Below are positions 31,422 through 43,900 of a stretch of DNA of 64,000 bases, in pieces. Position 1 is the first letter of the stretch; each line of letters begins with the position of its first letter. Origin of the DNA: Shinisaurus crocodilurus (Eukaryota; Chordata; Lepidosauria; Squamata; Shinisauridae); contig CM037879.1 in assembly GCA_021292165.1 (NCBI GenBank), positions 265,107,160 to 265,171,159 on the forward strand, read 5' to 3'. The notes beneath the pieces were generated by a model that did not search any database, was not told where the DNA came from, and saw only the letters and a program-made list of their open reading frames with translations. A program made the position numbers and the translations under genes.

Positions 31422-31933
31422 GCAGGATGATCATCTTGGTTTAGAAAAAGATAGCAGATTGGAAACTAAAACATTTTTGATTTCATAAATTGTTAATGTG
31501 CTGTCACACTTTTGATGTCTGCTCTTTAAATATTTAGGACTGCTATTGCCTGGTCTCACAGTCACCCCAGCACATGGGAAGACTCAGTTGGGAGGAAGGC
31601 AAAACACTGTGGTTCTATATTGCTAAGTTGCACTTAGGCCCCATTGAAGTAAGTGTAAAAAGTTAGTCATGACTTACGTGCCATTGATTTCAGGGAGAGC
31701 TAAGTGCAACTAACTTAGTCTTGGTCCAACCCTGTGTGATGAGATGCGCAAGATATACTTGGCCCCTCCAGTTCACGAGCTGCCTGTGTAGCATCCTCAG
31801 TGCTGAACACAAACACACAACCACCACCACCACCCATAGACTTTCAAAACAACCATTGTGTAGTGCAGTAAATACTGTTCCTTCTGGTGTGTGGGGGTTT
31901 AAACTCCCATTTTCTGTTTGTTTTTATAAATAG
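31422..31933. other. Intron before the 178-bp exon
   Basis: A fold-back segment lies at about 31627-31722 ('aagttgcacttaggccc' against 'agctaagtgcaacta'), probably a MITE relic. A short CCA triplet run is at 31821-31833. Otherwise nothing is recognised up to the acceptor at 31932-31933. Confidence 0.5.
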
Positions 31934-32111
31934 GTTTATAGACTTTCTCCCAAATTCTCCTTCCTGGTGACCTCGGGTCCTTTTGTTTACACGGCAATTG
32001 CTGTCATCAATGCTCTTGTGAACAGCAGCCTTCTTCATGGTCAGATACCTCTCATCTCATCACTGCAACTTTCTTTCCCTGTTCCAGATCGCAAGTTCCA
32101 GGCGCAGACCG
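31934..32111 (+). CDS. KIAA1549: KIAA1549 ectodomain exon, 178 bp
   Basis: Bounded by ATAAATAG and GTAAGC. Phase 0 in, phase 1 out, with 59 whole codons. It encodes the family's hallmark FLVTSGPFVYTAIAVINALV and a following FPVPDRKFQAQT. The hydrophobic FLVTSGPFVYTAI stretch is part of the conserved ectodomain core rather than the membrane anchor, which in this family lies further C-terminal. NSS gives one possible N-glycosylation site. Both flanking introns contain repeats; the exon itself is clean. Confidence 0.92.
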
Positions 32112-34466
32112 GTAAGCTAAGCTATATCACCCTTGTATGTTTTGATTGTGCCAAAAAGAAAATAATAATTTGGCGTGATTAATCCAAGTTTTGCTGTTGG
32201 ACAAAACATGGTCTTTTTCTCGTTGCAGTTTTAGGACTGATCTGGTTTGGATTTCAGGTGTGTGTGTGTGTGTATGAATAAATCTATATAACTAAATGTA
32301 CTGTTTACATCCACACCCCGGATGATATTGCTATGAAAGTTAGTACAGGACAGAAAGATAGGTGGCAGCCCTAGTCTTCGTGACACGGATGGCAAACAGT
32401 TGGCAATGTTTGTTCAGTACAAAATAATTACGGTAGTTAATTTTGGTAATAACTTGTGGAAGTCATAGTATTCTTAATGTTTGACATTTGCTACTAATTT
32501 ATTTATTTATTTAGTGGTCAGGGAGCACACTGTAATGCTGGGGTCTCCAAAATGGTACCTATAGACACCTCTCTTGGCCCTGCTCCACCTGATTTTTGTT
32601 CCGTTTCTTAACGTTTGTTTTATTAAAACAATTAACTGGGAGGCTGACATACTGCAGGCTGAACTGCTGTCTTTCAGTGCCATTTTTATTTGGGTTCAGA
32701 AGAGGATTTTGTGCAAGTTACTTTGCTTTTCATCTAGTTTCCCTTTTGGGAAATACCGGTAAGTGTTTTGTGATTAGCCATGCCCACCATGGCAGACAGT
32801 TTATGGATGGGCAACAACCCCCATGGCAGCCATTTTGTGAGAGTGCCCACAATACTGGAAATTAAAAAAAATGAACAAATTATTATGAATAATATTATTA
32901 ATGTCACAGTCAAGTGGTTTAAATAGCCATTTCTTGGAACAATGATGGGGAAAACAGATGGCTCCTTTTCTCTCTAGTAATGCAATCAAAATTTTCAATG
33001 GGTTGGAACCAAAACCAACCAGGGTCCTGTCTGTGGTGCTCATATAATTTCTTTTCTGTATAGCTAGAGAGAGAGGGGCTCTACTACGTACACCAATGGT
33101 GGGCAGAAGATAGATCAGGGTTTACTGGTAGATCTCTGGGTGATTCCCAGTAGATTGACAAGGATTTCTGACTCCCACTCAATTAACAATAATATCCAGT
33201 CCTCTGTCCCCATCTCCCACCCCCGACAAAATTAGTAGGTTGTTGAAATGAAAAATGCTTGGATGGGAAACCAGGACTGGATTTTTGTGTGAAAGGACCG
33301 TGAGCTCAGTTCTGGTAGTAAAAACAGATTCTTGACCTGAGCATGTGCTCAGAGGCAACCTTTACCTTAATTTTTTGCGTCCCCCACTCCACCCTCCAAA
33401 AAATCTGTTTGCACCAGATAGTGGTCTTCAGGGCTTTAGTAAAAAACAAGGTAGATCTGAAGTATACCCACCCTGACCTAGCCTGTACTTAACTGCAGCA
33501 AAAGACAATGTTTGAAGATATGATATTCTGCATTTAAGCTTTCAGATTGTATAAGCAGAAACCAAAATTTTGAAATTTTAAAAATGCAAAACACATGCTC
33601 TTATTGCATAGCGTTGCTTAACCATTTTTTCTCCCGGAACTTGACATAGCTATATTGCAAACAGCCAATTCTAAATAGGCTTGTTTCTAGGCTTACATTC
33701 TTTTTTCTATAGACTTGTGTCTAGGTTTGCTCAGGAGAAAAGGTCAGCATCAACCTTTTCCATTATCTATAGAATGAATGAAACTTTGCTTTTTGACACC
33801 AATAAACACATCACTATTACCTTTAGAAACCATGCAGCTCTGCAGAGCAGCAAACTCTTTGCCTCACAGAAACTGCAGTGTAAGCCTGTGCCGCTTGCAA
33901 TCTGGGGCATTTGAGATGCTTGGCAATCCCCTGGTTTTGCAGCCCCAACAGGAGGGTTGTCAAGCTCTTTGTGGCCCACCAAACCTGGCTGGCAGATCAC
34001 AGGGTGCAGGCCTATTATAATTTGTCGCCTAATGAGGTGTGAGCAGGACTGCCAAGACTAGGCTCTCGTATATGAGTCTTAGCAGTATTCTGGTTGCATC
34101 TCAGGGCAGCCACAAGACTGAATCACTAGGGACAGGTGCAGAGGTATAACTGAAGCGCTGCAGACTTGTTACCAAGGGATCAGTGCAAACATCTCAAGAT
34201 CCCAAAGAGAAATGAAAGACACAGGGGATCAGTCCAGGATGGCTTCTATTTTATTGATATGTTACTGTGTTAGGTGCCTTGAGTGCTTGACTGAGGAAAG
34301 GTCAGGTATACATCTGATAAATAAGATAACAAAAAATAGTCTGAAGCAAAGGGGATGTGAAAATACAGCCCCAACGTTTCCCTACATTCAGGCATGGCGT
34401 ATTAGTTGTCCTGAAAGTCCTTATTGCTGGCTAAGGTCAGCGTGGTCTGCCAGGGTTGTGTTTCTG
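32112..34466. other. Intron with one dispersed repeat, otherwise unremarkable
   Basis: A GT run lies at about 32258-32273. Around 33095-33330 is a dispersed repeat shared with 17700-17900. The rest shows no exon, RNA gene or bounded element. Confidence 0.5.
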
Positions 34467-34620
34467 ACCGTGTAGGGCAGCCTTCCCTAACCTGGTGCCT
34501 TCTAGATGTTTTAGACTGCAACTCCCAGCATTCCTGATCATTTGCCATGGTAGCTGGGGCTGATGGGAGCTGTAATTCCAACAATATGGAGAGCACCAAG
34601 TTGGGGGAGGGTGGTGTAGG
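34467..34620. mobile_element. Palindromic MITE, same family as 9083
   Basis: The left half reads gcagccttccctaacctggt and then tagatgttttagactgcaac. The right half is its rough inverse, with 'gagctgtaattccaa' and 'accaagttggggg'. No clear target duplication is visible. Confidence 0.65.
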
Positions 34621-34791
34621 TGGTAGAAGTATCCTGTAATTCTGGAGCTGCAATGACAAGTAGGTGATTATGTGTCTGGGAGACAACAGGCTCTTGAGGT
34701 GAAAGTTCCCTGTTCAAGCCTTGACATCCCTAACCTGTTAACACTAACTGTTAAATTTAGTAACACCAAGCATTTAACTTTCTGTTTCTAG

Positions 34792-34922
34792 TGCTTCAGT
34801 TTGTGCCTCAAAGTATTGACATTGGGTTCTGTAACTTCAGCCAGCGCATTGAAAAAGGGCTGACAGTTGCATTCGGGGAGGTGAGAAAACATCACCTGGA
34901 TATTTCCAACTTCACTGTACAG
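34792..34922 (+). CDS. KIAA1549: KIAA1549 ectodomain exon, 131 bp
   Basis: Bounded by TTTCTAG and GTGAGA. Two bases close the split Val codon and 43 codons follow in frame (LQFVPQSIDIGFCNFSQRIE and on to FTVQ), ending in phase 0. The segment FCNFSQRIEKGL is strongly conserved in the family and carries a likely N-glycosylation site (NFS), with another at NFT. The Cys is probably in a disulfide, given its extracellular location (inference). Confidence 0.92.
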
Positions 34923-35581
34923 GTGAGATGAGCATTTTCTGAAGTGGAAACTGCCCTTCTTCCCCCCCACCCCAGCACTGTTTGCTTTACAATGATGACA
35001 ACAATGATGGTGCTGCTGATTATTGCTATAATTATTCCCAGCCAATGCTGTAACTTAAGACCGTGTTCAAAGAATGTTTTCTTTCCAACGCTTGCTAAAT
35101 CCAGCTTTAAAAACAAAAACAATCCTAGCAAGGCAGTAGGTCGGATTATTTTTTGTATTTTTGCATTGCAATAATTATGCCTTGGTCTACAACAGTGTGT
35201 AGGTTTTGCACTAGTGAGTTGGGTGCAATTCCTGAAGCAGAAAACTCCTCTATTTGTGGGACCTATTCACTTCTCAGTATATCCTTTGAATGCCTGCTGC
35301 TAAATTGTTGTCAATATTATTCAATTATTTCTGTAGCACTTTGTAGTATATACTTAAGCCATATGTTACCTTGTGTCAGATAAGCAGATGCCATAACTGC
35401 TAGCCCTCTTTCATTTATCTGAAGCATAGAAATGTTGTGATTATCATCCCTTCATAAGTTCAAGCAGTTTCAGCCATATTAATGTGAATGATCTGGAAGG
35501 ATCTCCATATTAGTATCTGATATAATGGAACGTTATGTTAGATACAGCAATAGGGAAACATTCTGAATGGACAGAAGACCT
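34923..35581. other. Intronic sequence, no gene seen
   Basis: An interrupted GAT/GCT triplet region lies near 34990-35040; no exon or bounded element is seen. Confidence 0.5.
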
Positions 35582-35906
35582 ATTCAGGCATTCTGTACTT
35601 GAATAGGGCAAACATGTGCCGAGAGCAAGCGCTCTAGCCCCATCCCTGTCCTTTGTTGCAACCGTTGCTCACTCCTTGTGGAGGATGACTCTCTGAAAAG
35701 AAGCCTCCTGGCTCCACACAAGCCAGAATGCAGGAAAATCAGTGTTCTGGCCTGCATGGAGAACCTCCACAGATAGAAGGGGCTCTCTTCTTCAGACAGT
35801 TGCCCTCCATGAGTAGAAGGCAACGGCTGAGATGAAGGAGAGGGATGGCGCTGGAGTGCTCCCTCCCGGCACATGTTTGCCCTATTCAGGTACAGAATGC
35901 CTGAAT
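35582..35906. mobile_element. MITE with 39-bp terminal inverted repeats
   Basis: 35582-35620 (attcaggcattctgtacttg, then aatagggcaaacatgtgcc) is the reverse complement of 35868-35906 with one mismatch. Total length is 325 bp, non-coding. I could not fix the target duplication, so the superfamily is open. Confidence 0.85.
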
Positions 35907-37296
35907 GAGGCTAACAAGCTACTAGGTTCCAGCTTCATTCCTTTTTGTACCCAGTTGTCAGATTGCTTGTTCTGTAGCAGCTGCTTGGATAGAACGTTAC
36001 AACAGAGTAAGCCCTTTTAGCCGTTTTTATCAATTGCTGCATAGTGATGGTTCTTGACTTGTTACATAGACCAGTCTTGCAAATAATTTTGTACGTGTCT
36101 GCTTTTTCCCCCTCTTAATAAATCCAAAGAGGTTCACAATATACAATTAATAAAAACTCAAGAATAGAACACAATGGCTGTGTTCACATGCAATAGTAAG
36201 CCACAATTATGGAGAATCTTGGCTTACCATGTATGAGCTGCATGCTGGTGCCCACAGTCCACTCATGCCCCCTTGGCACCTTCCACTCGCGCAACTGGCT
36301 AAACAAACTCACCATGATTTGTTTAGCGTGTTGTCCAAACTCATGATCCTGACTTAAGGCAGAATTTTAGACTGGAGTTTGTTCTTGGTTTATTATTCCG
36401 GCCTTGTTAAGGGAGCAACAAGCCAGGATCCCAGGTTTGGAACACATGCTGAACGAACCTTTTCTCGTTTGGTTAGCTAGTTGCACTAGCAGGAGGGGCC
36501 AGGTGGGTGTGGGCTGTGGGCACTTGCATGCACCTCTTTCACAGTAAACCAGGATCCTCCAGAATTCTAGCTTACCTATGATAATGCAGCCACTGTATTC
36601 CATCTTATTAAAAATCAGTCAAAAACCAGCTTGCAAAGACCAAATTTAAAAGCAATACTATGGTGAAGTCAGTGAACAAAACGCCCTTCTTAAAAAAAAA
36701 TTTTTTTTTAAAGGCTTGATCCCTAAATGACTATTCAGGCTGCACTATTCAGGCTATCACTGAAAAGGCCCTACTCCTCCCCTTTCAATAACAATAACCA
36801 TTAATAATGCTTAGCATTTTTATAGTGCTTTGAAGTACTCAAAGCATTTTACATACTTAGGTATCTGTATCCTTACAAAAACCAGGTAAGGCAGAGCAGT
36901 ATTATTATGCCCAATCGCTGCTGGTCTAAAGGCATTCATGGCAGAAGTGAGATTCGAACTCAAGGTTTTAGCATTGCATTACAGCAGCTCTGCATCTCAA
37001 ACAAGTTCAGCTACTTTATAAAGTCATGGACTTTTCTGCATTGGATAGAAGCTGTCTAGACAGGTGAAAAGAGAATTCTGAATACAGCTCCTGGAAAAGT
37101 CACTGCACAAGAGTCCAAAATTATAACATGCTGCTTTGGGGATTCTGTTGTAGATTCACCCTGGCTGGGCCAGTCTGAAACTTTTCTTAATTCTGTTTTA
37201 TATGCACTTTCTGGTAATCATATTTTTGGAATTGTGGGTCAGGGAAGTAAGAGCAGTGTTAATGGTTTTTGCTTTATTCTAACTTGGTCTTTCCAG
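35907..37296. other. Intron with old repeat relics
   Basis: About 36115-36180 and 36600-36780 look like antisense LINE 3' remnants. About 36195-36600 has weak fold-back character ('ttggcttaccatg' and related words). About 36783-36990 ('tagtgctttgaagtactcaa', then 'cattttacatactta') resembles an ancient MIR/L2-like interspersed repeat. None is well bounded. Confidence 0.4.
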
Positions 37297-37480
37297 ATAC
37301 TAAATATCACCCTGGGTAGATCTAGAGCAGTGTTTCGGCAAGGCCCTGTGCAAATTGTTTTTGCTATCCGAGAGAAACACGGATTCTTGAATGGGACTGA
37401 AGTCAGTGAACTGCTTAGGAACCTGTCTGTGGTGGAGTTCAGTTTCTATTTGGGGTTTCCTGTGCAATATGTTGCAGAAC
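37297..37480 (+). CDS. KIAA1549: KIAA1549 ectodomain exon, 184 bp
   Basis: Bounded by CTTTCCAG and GTGAGT. Phase 0 in, phase 1 out, with 61 codons. It encodes ILNITLG, then QGPVQIVFAIREKHGFLNG, then EVSELLRNLSVVEFSFYLG, the best conserved block of the KIAA1549/KIAA1549L family. N-glycosylation sequons are NIT, NGT and NLS. The alternation of VEFSFYLGFPV-type strands and an ELLRNLS helix suits an SEA-like fold (inference). Confidence 0.93.
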
Positions 37481-37921
37481 GTGAGTATTCATGTCAAATA
37501 GTGATTCTTGTTTTCCTCCTGGCCCTATGCTTATTTGTTTAAAATATTTTCATTATCCCGCATTTTCATTTACAAGCTTCCAAGTTGGGTTTCCCACATT
37601 AAAATAGTTTAGTGTAAAATAACACACACCCTCACCCAAAAATTTACAATCCCCCTCCTTTCCCAGCATGAGGATGCCAATAGGACTCAGCCCTATAGCT
37701 GTTGTTAAGCTTTTTTTAAAAAAAGCAGGAGGACATCTGATCACAGACCTCCTACTGTCATGTCTAGTTTGTCCTTAAATCATCAAGAGACATATTTGAG
37801 CGTGTTGGGCCCTTCTTTAGGAAGTAGAAGTAAAGCAGTAAGGTTAATATTTAAAGAAGAAAAAAGAATGCATTATTTCACTGTAGATTTGAACCCAAGG
37901 CTGTTATCATTTTATGTAAGG
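37481..37921. other. Intronic sequence, nothing recognised
   Basis: No conserved frame, repeat boundary or RNA gene is visible. Confidence 0.5.
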
Positions 37922-38634
37922 CAGGAGTGCAGAACCTCAGGCTTGGGGGCCCTCCTAGAGTCCAAATTTAGCCCTCTGGGGTTCCCCAGCCAGCCATGCT
38001 GTCTGGGGCTGTCTTCCAGTATCAGTATGCCTATGTACTCCAGTTGCTGGGGAACATGAGCGGGAAGGTGCTGTTGCACTCATGTCCTGTGGGATCCCAT
38101 GGGCAGCTGGTTGGCCACTGTGTGAACAGAATGCTGGACTAGATGGACCCTTGGTCTGATCCAACATGGCTCTGCATGGGCTGCAGGTGGCATAGAGAGC
38201 TCATAATGCAGGCCACATACTAAAGCTAAGCAGGTATGAGCTGGGTCAGTACTTGGATGGGTGACTGCCTGGGCTGCCCACATTTGTTCTCCTGCATTGA
38301 GAAGGGGTTTGAACTTGATGGCCTTATAGGCCGCTTCCACTATTCTATTATTCTTATATTCACGCCCCTTCCCCTTCTCCCCAACCTCCAATTGTTCAGT
38401 TGTTTCTCTGCTTTTGTGCAGTTTTTTTTCTCCCATTTTATAAGCTTGAAATGCCTCTCCCAAGGCTTAGTAACTGTCAGTAAGGGCTTTAAGCTAAAAT
38501 ATACTGGTATTTTGGCACCATCCCTTTTGCCTGGCCCCGTGTGCCTTCAGCTTGCCCACCAATGGAATGCGACCCCCAAGACCTTCTCCAAAATGGAATT
38601 TGGCCCTCAGGCTGTAAGAGGTTCTGCACCCCTG
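37922..38634. mobile_element. hAT element with nested SINE, TSD ATGYAAGG
   Basis: The left end caggagtgcagaacctcagg and a right end whose complement is caggggtgcagaacctctta form inverted repeats. The flanks are ATGTAAGG (37914-37921) and ATGCAAGG (38635-38642). No transposase is present. Inside are a CR1-like segment ('ggccactgtgtgaacagaat', 'ctggactagatggaccctt') and an old 5S-derived SINE. Confidence 0.85.
38212..38365 (+). mobile_element. Old 5S-rRNA-derived SINE copy
   Basis: 'aaagctaagcaggtatgagc', 'gtacttggatgggtgact' and 'tgcattgagaaggggtttga' keep the 5S-head, CR1-tail order of the younger copies, with many substitutions. It lies inside the hAT at 37922. Confidence 0.7.
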
Positions 38635-38645
38635 ATGCAAGGGAT

Positions 38646-38651
<6 letters not shown>

Positions 38652-38690
<39 letters not shown>

Positions 38691-38745
38691 AATCTATAGT
38701 GTGTGTGTGTTTATATATGTGTATAGTGTGTGCGTGTGTGCGTGA
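38652..38745. repeat. (GT)n microsatellite, compound
   Basis: An uninterrupted GT run at about 38652-38683, then TATA and a second degenerate GT region. It starts a few bases after the hAT's right duplication. Confidence 0.9.
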
Positions 38746-39032
38746 CATATGTATCTGATATATAATGCCTGAATGCATGCTTGAGTTTTTAGATTCCAGA
38801 AGGTGGTACATTAGGAAAGCCACTGGGCAAGTTCGCACGACGTGGCAACCCACCCTGGGAATAAGCTACACAGTGTGGGCTGTTCACGGAACAGCCCAAG
38901 GTGCGCCCGACAGATGATCAAGTTTACCATGGGTTATTTCCCCCCCCCCTTCCCACTGGTCCTCCAGCTGGTTTCCCAGGGTCCTACACAGTAGAACCCA
39001 TCTTGTCTTCCCCTCCCTGCTTTGATTGCGAC

Positions 39033-39840
39033 CCCTTGCTGTTCGCGCGGGGGGGGGGGGTTCTCCCGGAGCCCTGTGCCACTGCCAGTGACAGCCTCTC
39101 CACTGATGCCCAAGCAGCACTTTGGGTTGGCCGTCACTGGCTCGTTACCTTTTTAAAAAAAATGTGGAGGTGCAATTTCATTTGTAATTTTTTACACAGA
39201 TTTGATGGCTGTATATTCCCTGTGTGTCCCCCCCCCCCCCATACTCAAATTTGCTAGATAGGTTGAAAGAAAAGAACCCTTTCTTTTTACAGCTGCCAAA
39301 ATAAAGTGCTTGCGGAAAGAAAGATCTCCCCTTTCTGAATTACTTAAGAGGCTTGAGGAAGTGTGGAAAAGGTGAAGGGGACTGAGAACAGTCAGGACAA
39401 TACTAAAAAAAATAGAGGATCATACCTGAAAGGGGGAGAGGTACTTCCTACCCCCTTTTGCGGGGGAAAAACCTCCACTGCTTTGCTTTTCCCTTGACAG
39501 GTTACCAATTGACAGCTGTCAAGTGCACGCAAAGCAATTTATATGTAGCCTCGCTTGGTTGATGTCCATGGATGTTGCCTGCTGCACTTTGGGAGCAGAC
39601 ACTTACCAGGACATTGGACAGGCAAGCCTTCACATTTCGGACAGCCATAGATGTGCACCTGTGAAGGACTGGAATTTTTTTCTTTTAAATAACCTATGAA
39701 GTTGCACACATTTGTGCTGCCCACCCCCCTCAAAGGGTAACAAGCCAGTGATGGTTGCTCCAAAGTGCCACTTGGGCATCAATGGAGTGACTGTCACTGG
39801 CAGTGGCATGGGTGAGATCACCAAGAGCGGCAAGGGGTTT
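39033..39840. repeat. Large inverted repeat, probable MITE
   Basis: About 39033-39154 ('cactgccagtgacagcctct', 'actgatgcccaagcagcact', 'cgtcactggctcgttacctt') is complementary to about 39730-39840 ('gggtaacaagccagtgatgg', 'cacttgggcatcaatggagt', 'gactgtcactggcagtggca'). Weaker similarity may extend outward to about 38830 and 39985. It has no coding capacity; terminal boundaries are unclear. Confidence 0.7.
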
Positions 39841-40307
39841 TTGCTGCTCTTGCTGAGTGGCTTGCTCACTGCTTCCTGCAACCCACAATGGGATTGGTCT
39901 CCTGGGTTTGGACGAAACGACAATCCATCATGGGTTCAACAACTGCTAGAACAAGCCATGGGTTGTCAAACCCAGTCATTGTGGTATATCTAGGCAGGAG
40001 GCTTAGCAACTCTGCAAATAAAATAACAAGCTTTCTAATTTTATACTTTAGCTTTCTTCCCCTCCTCCAGTCTCTCCTAATATGCAAGCATATAATGGGT
40101 ATGTAGGAATTTAATTAATTTAGTTTAATGGTCAGAACGTAGAGCTGGCAGTGATTATTATCTCGGTCAATTGACTTTCCCCAGGACCTTGGCCAATTTA
40201 TTTCACTGTCTCGGTATGAATGATAAAATATTTTCTTGATTCTGGGCTGTTACCTTTCTTGGTCTTTTAATATATGTTCCCTCCTTCCCCTTTTATCTCC
40301 CCCCCAG

Positions 40308-40367
40308 CTGTTTATTACTCTCAACTGAACACATCTTACTTGATGAAATTTTCCTGGGTGAGAACAG
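40308..40367 (+). CDS. KIAA1549: KIAA1549 ectodomain exon, 60 bp
   Basis: Bounded by a C-rich tract ending CCCCCAG and by GTACGT. Two bases close a Pro codon split with the previous exon, 19 codons follow (VYYSQLNTSYLMKFSWVRT), and one base is left (phase 1). The SSWVRT-type ending and the NTS sequon match the family. It is short but supported by exact phase matching on both sides. Confidence 0.9.
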
Positions 40368-40954
40368 GTACGTACTGTAAGACTGAATGGCTTCATGATA
40401 ATCTATTAGCTGGATAATATAAAGAACCCATCATTAAAGTTCCTTTAAATTTTAAACAGTTCTGATAGCGATGGGCAGACTCTCACCTGCTCACCTTGAA
40501 TTGACTCAGAAATGAACCCAGTTCTTTTAAAAAAAAAATGTATGGAAAGAACATAGATAATTTTCTTTGGGTTTTTTTTAATAATTAAATTTTATTAAAA
40601 TCAACAACAAAGACTACAAAAGACATCAACATAGAAAGCACTACAAAATACATCAACATAAACTAAAACTAAAAAAGGACTGCCGATTTTCTCTAAAACA
40701 AATATAAGTAACAATACTTTCTCTTACTCTATAATTACAAAGAAAGTTCTCTCTTTTCTTTTGTCCAAAAATCTTCTTCTATTCATCAAGCCCACAAATG
40801 AACAAAGCACCACCCCCATATTCCTGTTTCTCATATTATTCACAGATTTATCAGATAAAGCAAATCCAGTGTAACCATCTTCGCTCTGCTTTATCTCCAA
40901 CAGCCAGCAGACATAAACAAAAGCCAGTCCCACGCTGTTCAGGTTTATCTAGCA
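40368..40954. other. Intron start; possible antisense L1 3' UTR
   Basis: About 40568-40946 begins with a T-rich tract ('gggttttttttaataattaa') and continues as A/C-rich text without frames. It resembles an antisense, 5'-truncated L1 3' UTR of a family other than the L1 at 56036. No target duplication is defined, so this is tentative. Confidence 0.4.
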
Positions 40955-40974
40955 CAGGGATCCTCAAACTTTTT

Positions 40975-43900
40975 TTTTTTTTTTTTTAAATATTTTATTA
41001 AATTTTAAAACAATACAAAGAAAATAACATACACACATAACTAATATTGTGCTCCCATCACCATGGGACCAAACAATCCAATAACTCTATAATTGTTCAT
41101 TATTCCAAAAATACAATAAATCTTGACAGGGTAAACTCCCTTTCCCCCTTTTAAACACATATTCCAAAAATAAACCCCAAATATCCTGAAAATTATTTTT
41201 CTTTAATTGACCCCTTTTGCATTTAATATTACAAGTCAACATATCATTCAAAGCCATATCCCATACTTCCTTATACCATTCAGTAATAGTGAAAACTTGC
41301 TGGATTTTCCATTTCCTTGCTATCATTAGTCTACCTGCCGTTAACAAATTTATGATTAATTCTTTAACATTTTGAGAACCGATCACCTTTTCCGTTATTG
41401 TTAGCAAAGCTAGTTTAGGGCATACCTCTAAATCAACTCCAACAATTTCTGATATTTCCTCAAAAATCATTTTCCAAAAATCCATTACATTTTTACAACT
41501 CCACCACATATGAGCATATGTACCCAATTCCTGACATCCTCGCCAACACATTGGAGAACATTTATTATCTATTCTATTTAATCTCACTGGGGTCAGATAC
41601 CATCTCCAAATTAGCTTATAAAAATTCTCTTTAATTCTTATAGACATATTTTTCAATATTCGCCTATCCCAAATCTTATTCCACTCATCCTTTGATATTT
41701 CCTCTTCAAACTCTGTATCCCAAACTATTTTAAGATTTTCTGCTTGCTCTTCTGATTTCTGCAACATTTTATATAACATCTTTGTAAGACCCCTAGCTGA
41801 TGCATTTCCTTCTACAAGTTCTCTAGACATAACCACCTGCTCAAATGCAGTGAAATCCCTTTCATGCTCATGTCTCCTCTTCCATTTCTTACCCCATTGT
41901 ACTAATTGAATTAAATTTAACCAAGAAATTCTTCCTGCCCCAACCCTATAATTATTTGCTGTCTTGTCTCCATTTTTTCCAGCCAATCCATTAAAGTTAT
42001 CACCTTTTTCTCTCTAAAAATTCGTTCCAAATGTCTAACATTCTCGGGAAAATCTTCCATAACCACCACTGGAGTAAGCGGGGATATACCTGGTAAAAAT
42101 ATTTCCTTATTTCTACCCCAAATTCCTAACATATTTTTTAAAAAGGGATTTTCTAATCTTTTTGTCATAATATGTCCTTGTTTTGTAAATAAGAATTTAT
42201 CCACCCTATTACCCAATTCAAATGCTTCTATTTCCCACCACATAAAATCTTTTCTAACAATAATATCCATGATATATCTAAGTTGATTAGCTATATAATA
42301 CCATTTTAAATTAGGGAGACCAAGTCCCCCTATTTTTTGAGCTTTATACCATCTATTCTTAGTAATCCTTGATTTTCCCCCCCCCATTACAATAGCTATT
42401 TAACATTACTTGCCACTCCTTAATTTCTTTCTCTGATATCTTATATGGTATCATTCTAAATAAAAAATTAAACTTCGGTAAAATCTTCATTTTAATCAAA
42501 GCTATCCTACCAAACCACGATAATCCCAATTTTTTATAATCCTCTATTTGATTTTTAACTTCATCTTTTAGTTTTTTAAAATTACATTCCCCTATTTTAT
42601 CCAAATCTTTTAATATATCAATACCTAAATATTTAATTATATTTTTAATCTTTATATCCACTCCCCTTTGTTTAAATCCCCTTTCCTCCAGTTTACTATA
42701 ATTAAATGTCATTATCTCCGATTTATCCCAATTAACTTTTAACCCTGTTACTTCTCTAAATTCATCTAAATGTTTCTCTATCCAATCCCAATTTTCTATA
42801 GGCCTTTCTAATGTTAACAAGATATCATCTGCAAAAAGGTTTATCTTACATTTGGTCTCTATTCCTATCCCCAGTAATTTCTTCTCCTGTCTTATCGAGT
42901 TCGCTAACAATTCCATAACTAACACAAATAATACTGGGGAAAGGGGACAACCCTGTCTAGTTCCCCGGCCTAGGCTAATAGTTTCTGTTATTCCATCGTT
43001 TACAATTACCGACGTGACATTATGAGTATATAATTGGTTAGTAATACCTATAAATTTTTCTCCAAACCCCATAGTTTTTATTAACATCTTTAATACAGGC
43101 CATTCCACACAATCAAAGGCTTTAAAAATATCCAATGCAAGAACCCCCGCTTTCAAATTATTTTTCTTTATTAAATAAATTATATTCAGAACCCTTCTTG
43201 TTAAATCTGCCATTTGTCTTCCTTGAATAAACCCACATTGATCTATCCCTATATACTTATTTAGAAAACTATTCATTCTTCTAGCTAAAATTGCTGTCAA
43301 TAGTTTAGCATCTTGATTAATTAATGATATTGGTCTATAAGAACCTGGTTCTGCTAAATCCTTCCTTGGTTTCGGGATTAAAATGGTCAAGGACTGTTTC
43401 CATGACGGGGGGATCTCTCCCCCCTGTAAAATATCATTAAACAACCGTTTTAACTTCGGAATTAACATTTTTTTAAAGACTTTATAATATTCCGCCCCCA
43501 GACCATCCAATCCTGGCGTTTTCCCCTGTTTTAATTTATTTATAGCACTTTCTATTTCAATTTCTGTGAATGGTTGCTCCATTTTCTCTCTATCTTCATC
43601 CTGGATTTTTATTTTTAAATTTTTCTCGATATATCTTCTACTCTCAGCTTCCGACCATTTTCCTGCCTTATATAACTCCGTGTAATATTCATGAAAAATT
43701 TTCAATTTATCCTTTACTAGATTATATTCTTTACCCCTCTTATCTTTAATCATCCCCACTAAGCTTTTTTCTTTTTTTTTGTGTGCTAATCTAGCCAACA
43801 TTTTAGAGTTTTTATTACTATTCTCAAAATACTCCCTTTTTGTGTAAATCAAATTCCTTTGTACCCTGTCCAGTTCTTTATTCTCCAATTCTTTCCTTTT

